Part shown: positions 12,573 through 25,700 of the stretch, piece by piece
How the letters are laid out: every line of letters starts with the position of its first letter
How positions within the stretch are numbered: the first letter of the stretch is position 1
DNA from: Atrina japonica
Lineage: Eukaryota > Mollusca > Bivalvia > Pterioida > Pinnidae
Assembly (NCBI GenBank): GCA_030159075.1
Contig: BROG01000344.1
Span: forward strand, 558,001-622,000
Length of the DNA: 64,000 bases
Reading direction: 5' to 3'
Notes under the pieces: generated by a model
The model's input: the letters and a program-made list of their open reading frames with translations, nothing else
Databases searched by the model: none
What the model was told of the DNA's origin: nothing
Translations under genes and position numbers: made by a program

Positions 12573-15500
12573 TCCCGGTCCCAACTTATTTCTATACTTG
12601 CAAATAAAATGACCCAATTTCACCCCAAGGGGCATGTGATGTCAGTAAAATGTCAGCAACCCTTAGATAAACTTACAGTCCAAGTTTGGTTACTCTATCA
12701 AAATCAAAAAATCAAACTTTAAATATTGTAGTGTCCTACATTTTGACCCCACCCACCCCCAGGGGCATGTGACATCAGTGAAGTGTGAGCATTCTTTAGA
12801 TGAACTTACAGTTCAAGTTTGGTTACTGTATCACAATCCCAACTGGAAATATTACACTTTATATGTAAGAGGGGCGAAATTATGGACAGACAAACAGACA
12901 GATGATCCAAAACACTAAATGCCCCCAGCGGGCCTTTAATGCCATGTGCATAAAAATGGTAAACCTCAGTATATCAGGAAACCTGTTATATTGCCAAAAT
13001 TAATGAAACCAAAAAGTGCCTGTACAATGGGGAAGAACTATATAAAATCATACTTACATGTAAAACCAACGTATTTCTTTGTAATCTTTGTACAGGCATA
13101 AACAAAGCCTCTAAAATATATAAAAACATCTACTAGTTTTTGACAGGATTTAAAGGTCATAAAGCCACCAAGATTTAAATATAAACTTTAATACTGTAAT
13201 GATTGATGTCATACCAACATCTAGTTATTCTTGTGTGTTCAGAATTGTACACAGCATTAAAGGGGCTTCAGTGCTTAGAGCATCACGCCCTGAGCCATGA
13301 AGTCTCTCACCTCTACAATGTATTCAGCATGGGTTTAAGTACACCTAGAACCCCAAACTAAATTTGTGAAAAAGTTTGTCAGTTATTTTTGCAGAAAGTC
13401 TGTGATAGCCTTCTGGGTACATTGTAACAGTGTGCTATACTCCATTTTTGTAAAATGGTCAACACAATATAGCAGAAAAATTGTTGAACATGGCATAAAA
13501 CACCATTAAAACAAACAATGCATTATTTGTATTTACATTGGTCATGTTGGTGTTTAGTTCAAGTTTAGAACAATATTCTTTAAGTAATATGGATTATTTC
13601 AATGTGTGAATAATCTATTGTTTGTGACTTGGTCAAATACAGTGGAATCTTGTTATGTCAAAACTGGATGAGTAAAAAATAAGGGTATGTTAAAGTCTAA
13701 TGGCCGGTCCCAATTATTTTACCATATATTTATACTACTTTTATACCAGGTATCTCAAAGGTATCTCGAAATTCGCTTATCTTGAAGCATTTTTCTGGTT
13801 GAAAGTATCAGAATATTACAGAATATTGTCGTTTGTTATCTCGAAAATACCAACTGCCAGTAAAGGTTTACAATTTGTACGCAAAAATCATTGTACAATT
13901 TTACCTGTTTAAGTGCAAAACACGGGACAATCAATTCCCATTAATGAGCCATGGTAAAAGTATAATTAATAATTGCATAAAACCAATTTGAGTTAAGCAT
14001 CACAATGTCTATTCATTATGCAATAAGAATGGAAAATATGTGAATGGAAAATTTTGGTTATCTCGAACTTCGAATATCTCAAAGTAAAGGGGGTGGTGCC
14101 ATGAATTTCAAGATAACTAGATTTCACTGTATTTAATTTCATTTTCATAGTAATACATTGAATGATTTACAAAACATTTTGAACTTCAGATGAATAATAC
14201 ATCTGTTCACAATAACTGTAGTCCTGTAACTTTGGGCAGCAGAATGATACAGAAACACAAAAAGAAACTGTCAAGAAACCCATTTCTGTTTAGCAAGTAT
14301 CTGTACAATTTTGCAACAAGAAGTTACAGTACAAGACTGAAAAGTTTACTCAGTAAGATCTATAAGTTCTCCTATCATTCATTTTGGAGTTGGACACAAA
14401 CAACCACAACGTTACAGGGTGAGACAGAAAAACATACTAGTCAAGAACAACAAGTTCTTAGATCATTCGTTTTGGAGTGAGAAAAAAACAACACCAAAGT
14501 TACAGGGTGAGACAGAAAAATATACTGGCCAAGAACAACAAATTCTTAGATCATTCATTTTGGAGTGAGAAAAAACAACCACAAAGTTACAGGGTGAGAC
14601 AGAAAAACATACTGGTCAAGAACAACAAGTTCTTAGATCATTCATTTTGGAGTGAGAAAAAACAACCACAAAGTTACAGGGTGAGACAGAAAAACATACT
14701 GGTCAAGAACAACAAATTCTTTTGTTTTGGAGCGAGAAAAAACAACCACAAAGATACGAAACAGGACAGAAAAACATATTTACCTAGAACAATAGGTTTT
14801 CGGATCATTCCTTTTGGAGCTGGACACAAACAACCACAAAGTTACAGGATGAGAAGAAAAAAGATACTTAGAAAGAATATTGAGTTCTCAGATCTTAAAT
14901 ATCACTATGATCTTAAAGCTAGAAAACCAACCTTGAAGTGTTATAGCATCTTTAGTAGGAGCCGGTGATGAAATTTTCTGAAAAGAAATAATATAAGAAA
15001 TATAAATAGGTTATTGTTATGAATAATCAAATAAAACTTTTCATACTCATTGCATCAATTTTTCATATCATATCACCAGATACAGGTGAAGTATCATGGT
15101 TTTTTACCTGTGCTATGGGCCTACAGACATGGGACAAAAATAATGGTATACTATCATTTTTTTTACTAAATGTAAATATTTTTTATGAAACAATATTTTT
15201 TCCACAAAATATTGCAAAGCCATTTTTTATTGCATTTTAATAGAATTTTCACTATTAAACAAAAAATTAAATCTAGTTTCATTATATCTTTTGATTTTTA
15301 ATTTCTGAATTAGAAATTAAAAGATTTATCTATTCAAACAGAAAGAAAAATCCCTATAAGGGTAAGTATAATTGTGATGTCTACTTCTTTACTTTCTGTT
15401 TGAATTATCAAATGTTTGAAATTAAAAATTAGAAAATTACACCCAATCAATCAATGAGACATGGAAACATTCTATGTCTAATGGTAAAAATTCTATTCAA

Positions 15501-16663
15501 ATACAATAAGAAATGGCTTCACAATATATATTTTTAAAAAAATGTGGTTTTATATGTAATATACAGTAAAAAATGACAGTGTTCTTTTACTTTTGTCCCA
15601 TGTCTGTGTGTCTAAGTGATGAGGGATCTTAAAGTACTGTTCTTACAAAGACACAGTATATCCATCCTATCAAAATGACTTTTTGACTTTCTCTTCTTCT
15701 GTAGAGGGCCTCCATAACTGAGTGATTAGAGCATTGCCCTTTGAACCATGAAGTCTCTCACTTTTGGTCAATGCAGGTTTGAGCCCTGCTGGTCTTATGA
15801 TGAATTTTGTGAGAAAGTTTGCCAGTTTACTGGGGGGAAAGCTGGTGGTCTGTTCCATACTATGTACATAGTAACGGGCTTCTCTCCTCCACCAATTAAA
15901 ACTAGCAGCCACCATACATCTGAAACATTGCTGAGGGTGGGGTAAAACACTCAAAATTCAAATTCAAATTCTTATGCGAAGTGCTTGATATAGGAACAGT
16001 TACTCCCTGTGTTTAAAAGTCTTGAATCTGACTGACTCCGATTAGAATACACAGACAAGTTTGTGTGGTAAATGGTCTGCCACTAAGCCACTACAAGCAG
16101 TTCAACAATGTTAAATCTAAATTTATATCGGTCAAAATAAAGATATACATACCATATGGGTGACTAGCTTTTTAAATTCTGCATTTTCTTGACAACATTT
16201 CTGTAGACAGTCCTGAGCTTTCTGTGTGTTGTTGACAAACTTCATATACAAGGGGAAATACACAATCTACAAATTTAAAATAAATTATATACAAAGTACA
16301 AAATATACAATAAATTATATATCTTTGGTATTATGTTTATAATATTTATAACCACAAGGTCGTTGCCACTGCTGGTGGACTGTTTGAGTCCCCAGGGGTA
16401 GACATAAACCTAGTACCAGGTATTTCGGTACCAGCTGATAGTCTTATACTAAAGTAATATTTGGCACTGATAACACCATTTAAAATTCTAAATTCTTCTA
16501 AAGCTAAGAAAGCCATCTTTTTTTCAATGGTTACTCTTAGATATATTATTTCACCTTCTCTGATACCACTTTCTCTATAGAAAAACTATTTATAATTGTA
16601 GCTCAACTGATGAAGTCTAATTGACAGAATATCCTCTAGAGCATTATAACTTTGGTATTATGT

Positions 16664-16737
<74 letters not shown>

Positions 16738-19700
16738 ATAAAATTATATACAAAGTACAAAATGATATACAAAGTCCAAAATGATATACAAAGTACAAAA
16801 TTATATACAAAGTACAAAATTACATACAAAGTACAAACTTATATAAAAAGTACAAAATATAAAATAAATCATATACAAAGTACAAAATTATCATTGAGGA
16901 TTTAACTTTGGTTATATTTAGTAAGAGCATGACATGTGTAAACACATTGGGAATTTCAACATTATTTGTATGAATTTATTGAAGGAAATTTCAGATAGAT
17001 TCAACCAGAACTTATTACTGATATACAGTTAGACTTTTGGTCTGTGAAATGGACATCTGGCAATACAGTGAGACCTATAATCTGTGTAATAGACTTTTGC
17101 CAATACAGTGAGACCTATAATCTGTGTAATGGACTTCTGCCAATACAGTGAGACCTATAATCTGTGTAATGGACTTCTGACAATACAGTGAGACCTATGA
17201 TCTGTGTAATGGACTTCTGACAATACAGTGAGACCTATGATCTGTGTAATGGACTTCTGCCAATACAGTGAGACCTTTGATCTGTGTAATGGACTTCTGA
17301 TAATACAGTGAGACCTATGATCTGTGTAATGGACTTTTGCCAATACAGTAAGACCTATAATCTGTGTAATGGACTTCTGATAATACAGTGAGACCTATGA
17401 TCTGTGTAATGGACTTCTGACAATACAGTGAGACCTATGATCTGTGTAATGGACTTCTGCCAATACAGTGAGACCTATAATCTGTGTAATGGACTTCTGC
17501 CAATACAGTGAGACCTATAATCTGTGTAATAGGCTTTTGCCAATACAGTAAGACCTATATTGTGTAATAGCCTTTTGCCAATACAGTGAGACCTATAATC
17601 TGTGTAATGGACTTCTGCCAATACAGTGAGACCTATAATCTGTGTAATGGACTTCTGCCAATACAGTGAGACCTATAATCTGTGTAATGGACTTCTGCCA
17701 ATACAGTGAGACCTATAATCTGTGTAATAGGCTTTTGCCAATACAGTAAGACCTATATTGTGTAATGGACTTCTACCATTACAGTAAGACCTTTGATCTG
17801 TGTAATAGACTTTTGCCAATACAGTGAGACCTATAATCTGTGTAATGGACTTCTGCCAATACAGTGAGACCTATATTGTGTAATGGACTTCTGACATTAC
17901 AGTGAGACCTATGATCTGTGTAATGGACTTCTGACAATACAGTTATACCTTTAACTGATGACTGAACTTCTGCCAATGCAGTGTGACCTATGATCTGTGT
18001 AATGGAGGTCTGCAAATACAGTAAGACCTATGATCTGTGTAATGGACTTCTGATAATACAGTGAGACCTATGATCTGTGTAATGGACTTATGACAATACA
18101 GTAAGACCTTTGATCTGTGTAATGGACTTCTGACAATACAGTGAGACCTATGATCTGTGTAATGGACTTCGGACAATACAGTGAGACCTATGATCTGTGT
18201 AATGGACTTCGGACAATACAGTAAGAACTATGATCTGTGTAATGGACTCTGCCAATACAATGAGACCTATGATCTGTGTAATGGACTCTGCCAATGCAGG
18301 AAGGGTTCTACATAGATATAACAAAGAATATTGGCTTTAAGTCACATCTGAAAGACTCTTGACTTGCATTATTTTTTCTCTTGGGAGGGGAGCATGAAAA
18401 CCATTCACCATCTATTTCAAAGAGGTCTGCATTCAGATTGGAATTGGTACTTGTATCTTACACATCCTGCTTGTGCAGCAGATGCTGAACTCAGTGAGTC
18501 AACACAAGTGATTAACAGTTGTGGATAAAATTAGTCTCTTTGACTTACCATTTCTTTAAATGTCATTCCAATTTCCTGACTATCAGACCATTCATCTACT
18601 TGTTTTTGAAGGGTCTGTACAAATTCTAAATGCTTTTTGTGTATTTCTTCTATATGACAAAATATTGTTGTGACATCTTCCATAGAACATATAGGATTGT
18701 TCTTCTTCCATATGTCTGTTACTTTGTTCTGAATACTCCTCTTGAGCTGAAAATGTAAAAAATAATAAATAATGTTTAAAAAAAGAACTTAAATGATCCT
18801 TAATTTGGAAGAAAAAAATAGAAATTCAAAATGAACATAGATCTACAATATAAAAATAAAACTTAACTGATATCTAATGCATTTCATATCATGCATGTAG
18901 TAAGTTTCTTATTCTTATATACAAGAAACATCTGAATTTTCAGATGAGTGTTATTCATGTTACATTAGAACTTTTGTGGGATAAACTTCAATGAGTAATA
19001 TTTCTTGATGTATGGAACTAGTTCAAGTTTAGTCCCAAACTTTGTTTCTTAATGCTACCTATAAACAATTTATAATTCCAAATTTTATGGGTTGATTATT
19101 TTGATGTTTCAAATAAATTTTCAATCCCACTTCTATAAAAACATCAAAAATTCCTACAAAGAATATGAAGTCAAAATTTATATGTGTAGGAGACTGCCCT
19201 ATGCCAGTCTATGGCAAATCTTCTCCTTCTCATAAACACTGACTGTTTTAATTTCACCAAAATTAAGGTTTTTTGCAGTAATGTTGTCAAATCGGTTGAA
19301 ATGTCATCAACCCCTAAGAAATAATGAACTCTTCTATAAATCAATGAATTAGACAAGTCCAAATGTGTCTTTAGGGGTGAAAGAATTCAATTACTCCACA
19401 GGTGGGTCCAATACCTAATAAATATCTAGAAACAAAATTGTCACAATCAACAATTTTCAGTTATTCCATTACAGCATGGTTTGTCATAATAGTATACAGC
19501 TTTAAACAAAAATGTGGGCTGCATCACTTCCTGTTACAGTAAGCAGTTTATCCTAAAAATAACCATGATCCAACACCACAAAACTTGAGAATTTACTAAA
19601 GTCTGAGAATATTCACAAACTGGCTTGCTTAGCCAATCAGATTTCAGGATTTTCAACATTTAAGTAAACTTTTTAGACCTTAGTAATTTTTAAGTGTTGT

Positions 19701-22700
19701 GGTGCAGGACCTTGATATATGGATATTATGCAAATGATATGTCCTAGATTTGAAAAGCAGCCTACAGGAACGTGATGACATTTGTCATCTTTTAAAGAAA
19801 ATGAGAGTATATTTTTTGCCACAATTTTTAGAATTCCTAGACCTTAAAAATACAAAGTCATGAGTATGTCTATGTACATGATGTAATTGTATACCAACAA
19901 TCACATGTTTGTGTGATGTATATTATGGTTTATAATTACACAAACGCTTACACACATATATTTTTATATTATTGTAATTCATTCCTCTATTTTACAAACA
20001 GCTTTCAATGCACATGCAATCTTCCATATATTTATCATAACAATTTGTTCCTCAATTATACAAACAGCTAACATGCAATCTTATATTTACCATTATCAGA
20101 ATTTGTTCCTCAATTTTACAACAGTTAATATGCAGATTTCTAGATATTATCATCAGAATTTGTTCCTTTTACAAACAGCTGACATACAATCTTATTTATT
20201 ACTGTAATTTGTTCCTCAATTTCAGAAACACCTAAGACGCAATGCATAAAAAAGCCTGATGTTATCTCTTTAGATTTACCTGAATAGTATCTTCCTGTTT
20301 ACTGTTAAGGTCTTCATTTCTAGATAAGATCATCAGTTTAGGCCATCAGAAATAATTTTTGTTTTTTGTTTGTATATTATAACTTGCAGTTTTTGTCTGA
20401 TCTAATATTAAATATACATTATCAGTAAATAGATATGGGAGTGGGACAATAGCAAAGCTCAAGTTCTGTATGGAATTTACTGATGGTGTGTATTCCATAT
20501 TAGGTCAAACAAAGTCTGTGTCAATTTTATATCTGTAAGATTTTCTAACATTGTAAACGATGTATCATAAATATACAACAATGTATATTTTATAGGGCCT
20601 ACTTATTTTATTTCTCTTCAATGAATTGCACAATTCTGATGTCATTAATCCTCTCCTATGAATCAATGATTTGGGCTAGTCCAAATATGTCTATAGGGAT
20701 GAATGAGTTAATACATAATTAAATGAGTTACCTCAGTGATATCCTTGAGTATGGACAGGTATGTTTTCTCACTTTCTAGTATCCCCTTTACAAGAATCTT
20801 TCTCAAATGTAGCTTATCAGATCTTACTTTCTTGATATCAAAACTGCTTCGCTTTGTAGAATCACTCTGTAAATGAAACAGAAAAATAATTTCTGATAAT
20901 TTTTCCTGATTTATATTTATTTTCTCCAATGAAACAAAACAGAGGATGACAAATAGAAAGAAATACTACTTTACCAGAGTACAGAAGAAGAGACAACAAA
21001 GATGGAAAATTATGAAGAAATGGCAGACAAACCCGAAACAACCGTGGAATGATGCACATAATATAAATATAACATTCCTGAGAGGGTGGTAGTGATACAA
21101 ACTGCCTTCGATACCCAAACCGTTCTTTGCATCGGCTTTTGAATCTTGAGCCTCAAGCGAAGAAACACAAAATCTGTTTGGCTGATTATTTTCAGCAAAT
21201 ATATTTGATATGATAAGTATCAATTCATGTCAAATCATTTTCTATTTCGATTGTTGTTTCTTTTCAAGTGTTCCAGATGTATGTTACACAAATATATCAA
21301 TAGAGGTATACACCTAAATTACGACATAGGAAAACACAATCGACCCGTTGACGCGCATCCATTTTCGACATAAGAAAAACAAACGATATTTTTATTGAAT
21401 ATCACCCTGCTGAATATCACCCTGGAACGACCGTGACAGTGGAAAATACTCAACGCTCATTGTCCAATGAAATCGCTAGAATTTATAAAGAGGTATAATA
21501 TACCAGTATATAACAGCATTATACAGTAAAACTTGCTTTAGCAACCACCTGTGTATAAAGACCACCTGGCCATAAATAGCACTTTTTGCTGTCCCCAATA
21601 GTACCATTTGTGTACAAATCTACCTGTATACATACATATATAACGACCATCTCCCTATAAAGACTGGTTTTGTCTTTATATACAAGTTTCACTAAACATG
21701 TATATACAATATGATGTATATCTAAATGTACAGTGGAATCTTGTTATGTCAAAATCGGTGAGTCGAAAGTTTTATTACTTCACAATCGACCGGCTGTTCC
21801 CGATTATTTTACTATACATTTATACTACTTTATTTCCACATATCTCGAAGTTTTCCTTATCTCAAAGTATTTTTTTCTGGTCCCAAGTATTGAAATATTT
21901 AAAAAATTGTCACTTGTTAACTCGAAATGACCATCTACAATTGAAGGTTTACATTTTGTACACAAAAATCACTGTATAAAATTACTTATTTACCTGCAAA
22001 ACACAAGACAATCAACTCCTGTTAATAAACCAAGGTAAAAGTGTATTTGATAATTACTTAAAAGCAATACCATTGTCAATATGTATGCTGTTTGGGTGAC
22101 AGATAAATGAATGTTTATCTGTTACCCAAATGGCATCCATATTGACAATAAATGCACTCTAACTTCATTCGTTATATTCACATATCATAGTTTTCAAACT
22201 GAAAAACAAAATAATGTGTTCAAGTTAATCCCACCTTATACTGATGAAACAGCGAAGTTCAAGGTAGAACAGTAGAGTATACCGCAGAGTTTTTCTGAAT
22301 GAAATATCTTGATGTGATGTCATCATATAAATAATGTGTCACGTCATAATGCTGTTTGGATGAACACCGAGTCTATGAAAGTGTAAGTAAATGTATAATT
22401 GTATAGCAGCATTACGTACATGTATATACAGTGGTACAAATACGTTATATATATCATACATGTAGTGTACATTACGTACATGTATATACAGTGGTACATA
22501 TATGTTATATATATCATACATGTAGTGTACATTACGTACATGTATATACAGTGGTACATATATGTTATATATATCATACATGTAGTGTACATTACGTACT
22601 GTATGTATATACAGTGGTACGTATACGTTATATATATCATACATGTAGTGTACATTATGTACATGTATACAGTGGTACATATACGTTATATATATCATAC

Positions 22701-25700
22701 ATGTAGTGTACATTACGTACATGTATATACAGTGGTACATATATGTTATATATATCATACATGTAGTGTACATTACGTACTGTATGTATATACAGTGGTA
22801 CGTATACGTTATATATATCATACATGTAGTGTACATTATGTACATGTATATATATACAGTGGTACGTATACGTTATATATATCATACATGTAGTGTACAT
22901 TACGTACATGTATATAAAGTAGTACGTATACGTTATATATATTATACATGTAGTGTACATTACGTACATGTATATAAAGTAGTACGTATACGTTATATAT
23001 ATTATACATGTAGTGTACATTACGTACATGTATATACAGTAGTACATATACGTTATATATATTATACATGTAGTGTACATTATGTACATGTATATATATA
23101 CAGTAGTACAAGTATACGTTATATATATTATACATGTAGTGTACATTACGTACATGTATATACAGTAGTACATATACGTTATATATATTATACATGTAGT
23201 GTACATTAAGTACATGTATATACAGTGGTACGTATACGTTATATATATTATACATGTAGTGTACATTATGTACATGTATATAAAGTAGTACATATACATT
23301 ATATATATTATACATGTAGTGTACATTACGTACATGTATATACAGTAGTACATATACGTTATATATATTATACATGTAGTGTACATTACGTACATGTATA
23401 TACAGTGGTACATATACGTTATATATATTATACATGTAGTGTACATTACGTACATGTATATAAAGTAGTACATATACATTATATATATTATACATGTAGT
23501 GTACATTACGTACATGTATATACAGTAGTACGTATACGTTATATATATTATACATGTAGTGTATATTACGTACATGTATATAAAGTAGTACGTATACATT
23601 ATATATATTATACATGTAGTGTACATTACGTACATGTATATACAGTAGTACATATACGTTATATATATTATACATGTAGTGTACATTACGTACATGTATA
23701 TACAGTAGTATGTATACGTTATATATATTATACATGTAGTGTACATTACGTACATGTATATACAGTAGTACATATACGTTATATATATTATACATGTAGT
23801 GTACATTACGTACATGTATATACAGTGGTACATATACGTTATATATATTATACATGTAGTGTACATTACGTACATGTATATATATACAGTGGTATGTATA
23901 CATTATATATATTATACATGTAGTGTACATTACGTACATGTATATATATACAGTGGTACGTATACGTTATATATATTATACATGTAGTATTACATGTACT
24001 TGCACAGTTGTCTTCATATATTGTCGATACATTATATTATAGCAGGGATTTCCACACTCTTGGGTCCTAGGCCTTTTGCATTGGCAATTTTAACATTATT
24101 TTATTGAAATTAGGAAATCTAAAAATACACAAAACTGTTCTTCAAATTCATTGTCATTTGACTTTAAGTGGGACAATTTGATCGCAAACAGGCCAAAACT
24201 GCATATTTTTGCATTGGGAATGGAGCCTTATTTTGGCCCCCTATGATCATGTTAAGAGTGGAAAATTCCTGTCCAGTATTACAGCATGTATATTTGTATG
24301 ATAGTGTTAGGTTATCAAATGTACAATGTTAGTGTACCTGTATAAACATGTACTGTATATAGTTCTATAATATAAACCTTCGTTGTTTAAATCATTTACC
24401 TTTTAACATTTTTTATCAGATATTTACTTTTACTATTAATGACGAACTACAAAGTGTTATCAAAAGTCGCCATTTTTTTGTTCAGTATAGCAAGTTCCCA
24501 AGAAATTTTTGTAGGAACTTTGAATGGTTATTTGACATATTTACAACAGTCTTGAGTTTACTTCTATCATTATAATAATTGATAAAAGTTTTAAAACATT
24601 TACAAAAATTGATTTGCCAATCATATAATTGATGGATCCTTTTCTGAGACACTTTTCTCACTGTCACCCTCTCCTTTTAGATTGTCGAGCGGGTCGCATA
24701 CGCGACATTCCACAGTGTTTCATAATGCTACAAGAAAATGGCGACTTCCAATTAAGACTTTGTGGTAAAAAAATCCAATAAAAAAATTGAAAACAATGAT
24801 ATGAACCAATGAAGGCTTATATTATAGGACTAATATTATACATGTAAATCTGGTTTAATTTTAGTGAGTTTGTGAGTCCCATTTAGTAACAGGGACTATA
24901 TCCCAATAATGAAAAAAAAAGACAGACAAACCTTTTTATACTGAACCCTGTTATACTGAAATCCTGCTTTATTTGAAATTATCTTAACAAAATTTCTTCA
25001 CTACCATTTTAACTCAGTTATTTTGAAAACACTGTTTATTTGAAAAAAATAATAATTCCCCTTTGATTTCAACATGCATGGATCCGGTTCAAATGTATAA
25101 TGCATACATGTGTGTATTAATAGGAAAAACAATATGAGGCTTACATTGTTGTACATCTGAAATTGTACATTACTTGAATATTTGGATGATTTAATCAATC
25201 TGAAATTGTTAAGTCTTTAATACATTGATAGCAAGTAACTCCATTAAATGTACTTTTGGTCCCAGAAAATGTCTAAAATTATTTCCAGTGCATACTCGGA
25301 CAAGACAAAAATTTAAAGGACAAGAATCAGAGTATTTGGTCAGAAAGTTGGGAAAATTAGGAAAATATGTCTGATTTTGCATTTTTGTTTTCATTGGAAA
25401 TAGGTCCAGTGACTGAACCCAAATTGACTCTTGGAAAACCCTAGTAAGTATAATGTGAAAAAAAGAATAGGGTCCTATATATGGGCTGCAGTTTTACCGA
25501 TACATTTGTGGAATGAAATATATTAATTATTATCATGATTGTTTGTTTGTTTGTTTATTGTTGTTTAACGTCCCACTCAAGAATATTTCACTTATATGGA
25601 GACGTCACCAAATGCCGGTGAAGGGCTTCAAATTTTGGCCTATGCTCGGCACTTACGGCCATTGAGCAGTGAGGGTTCTTTAACGTGCCGTCACACTTAC

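Noticed and set aside
14477..14968. 163-codon plus-strand basic repeat protein
   Set aside because: Translation of the 87-bp repeat that ends inside gene A exon 6 on the opposite strand.
15692..15770. Possible tRNA genes at SINE heads (also 25780-25832, 44120-44195)
   Set aside because: A and B boxes are present but acceptor and anticodon stems cannot be closed; the bodies and tails show they are SINEs.
21010..21223. Minus-strand frames with RLRLKIQKPMQRTVW
   Set aside because: Inside the interspersed element duplicated at 48545; the corresponding stretch there is not kept open, so coding is unlikely.
22655..23939. Minus-strand frames of about 370-400 codons and plus-strand frames in the same place
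   Set aside because: They are translations of the 60-bp satellite; the period is a multiple of 3 and all frames show the same repeated residues (YTTCIIYITY-type). No gene.
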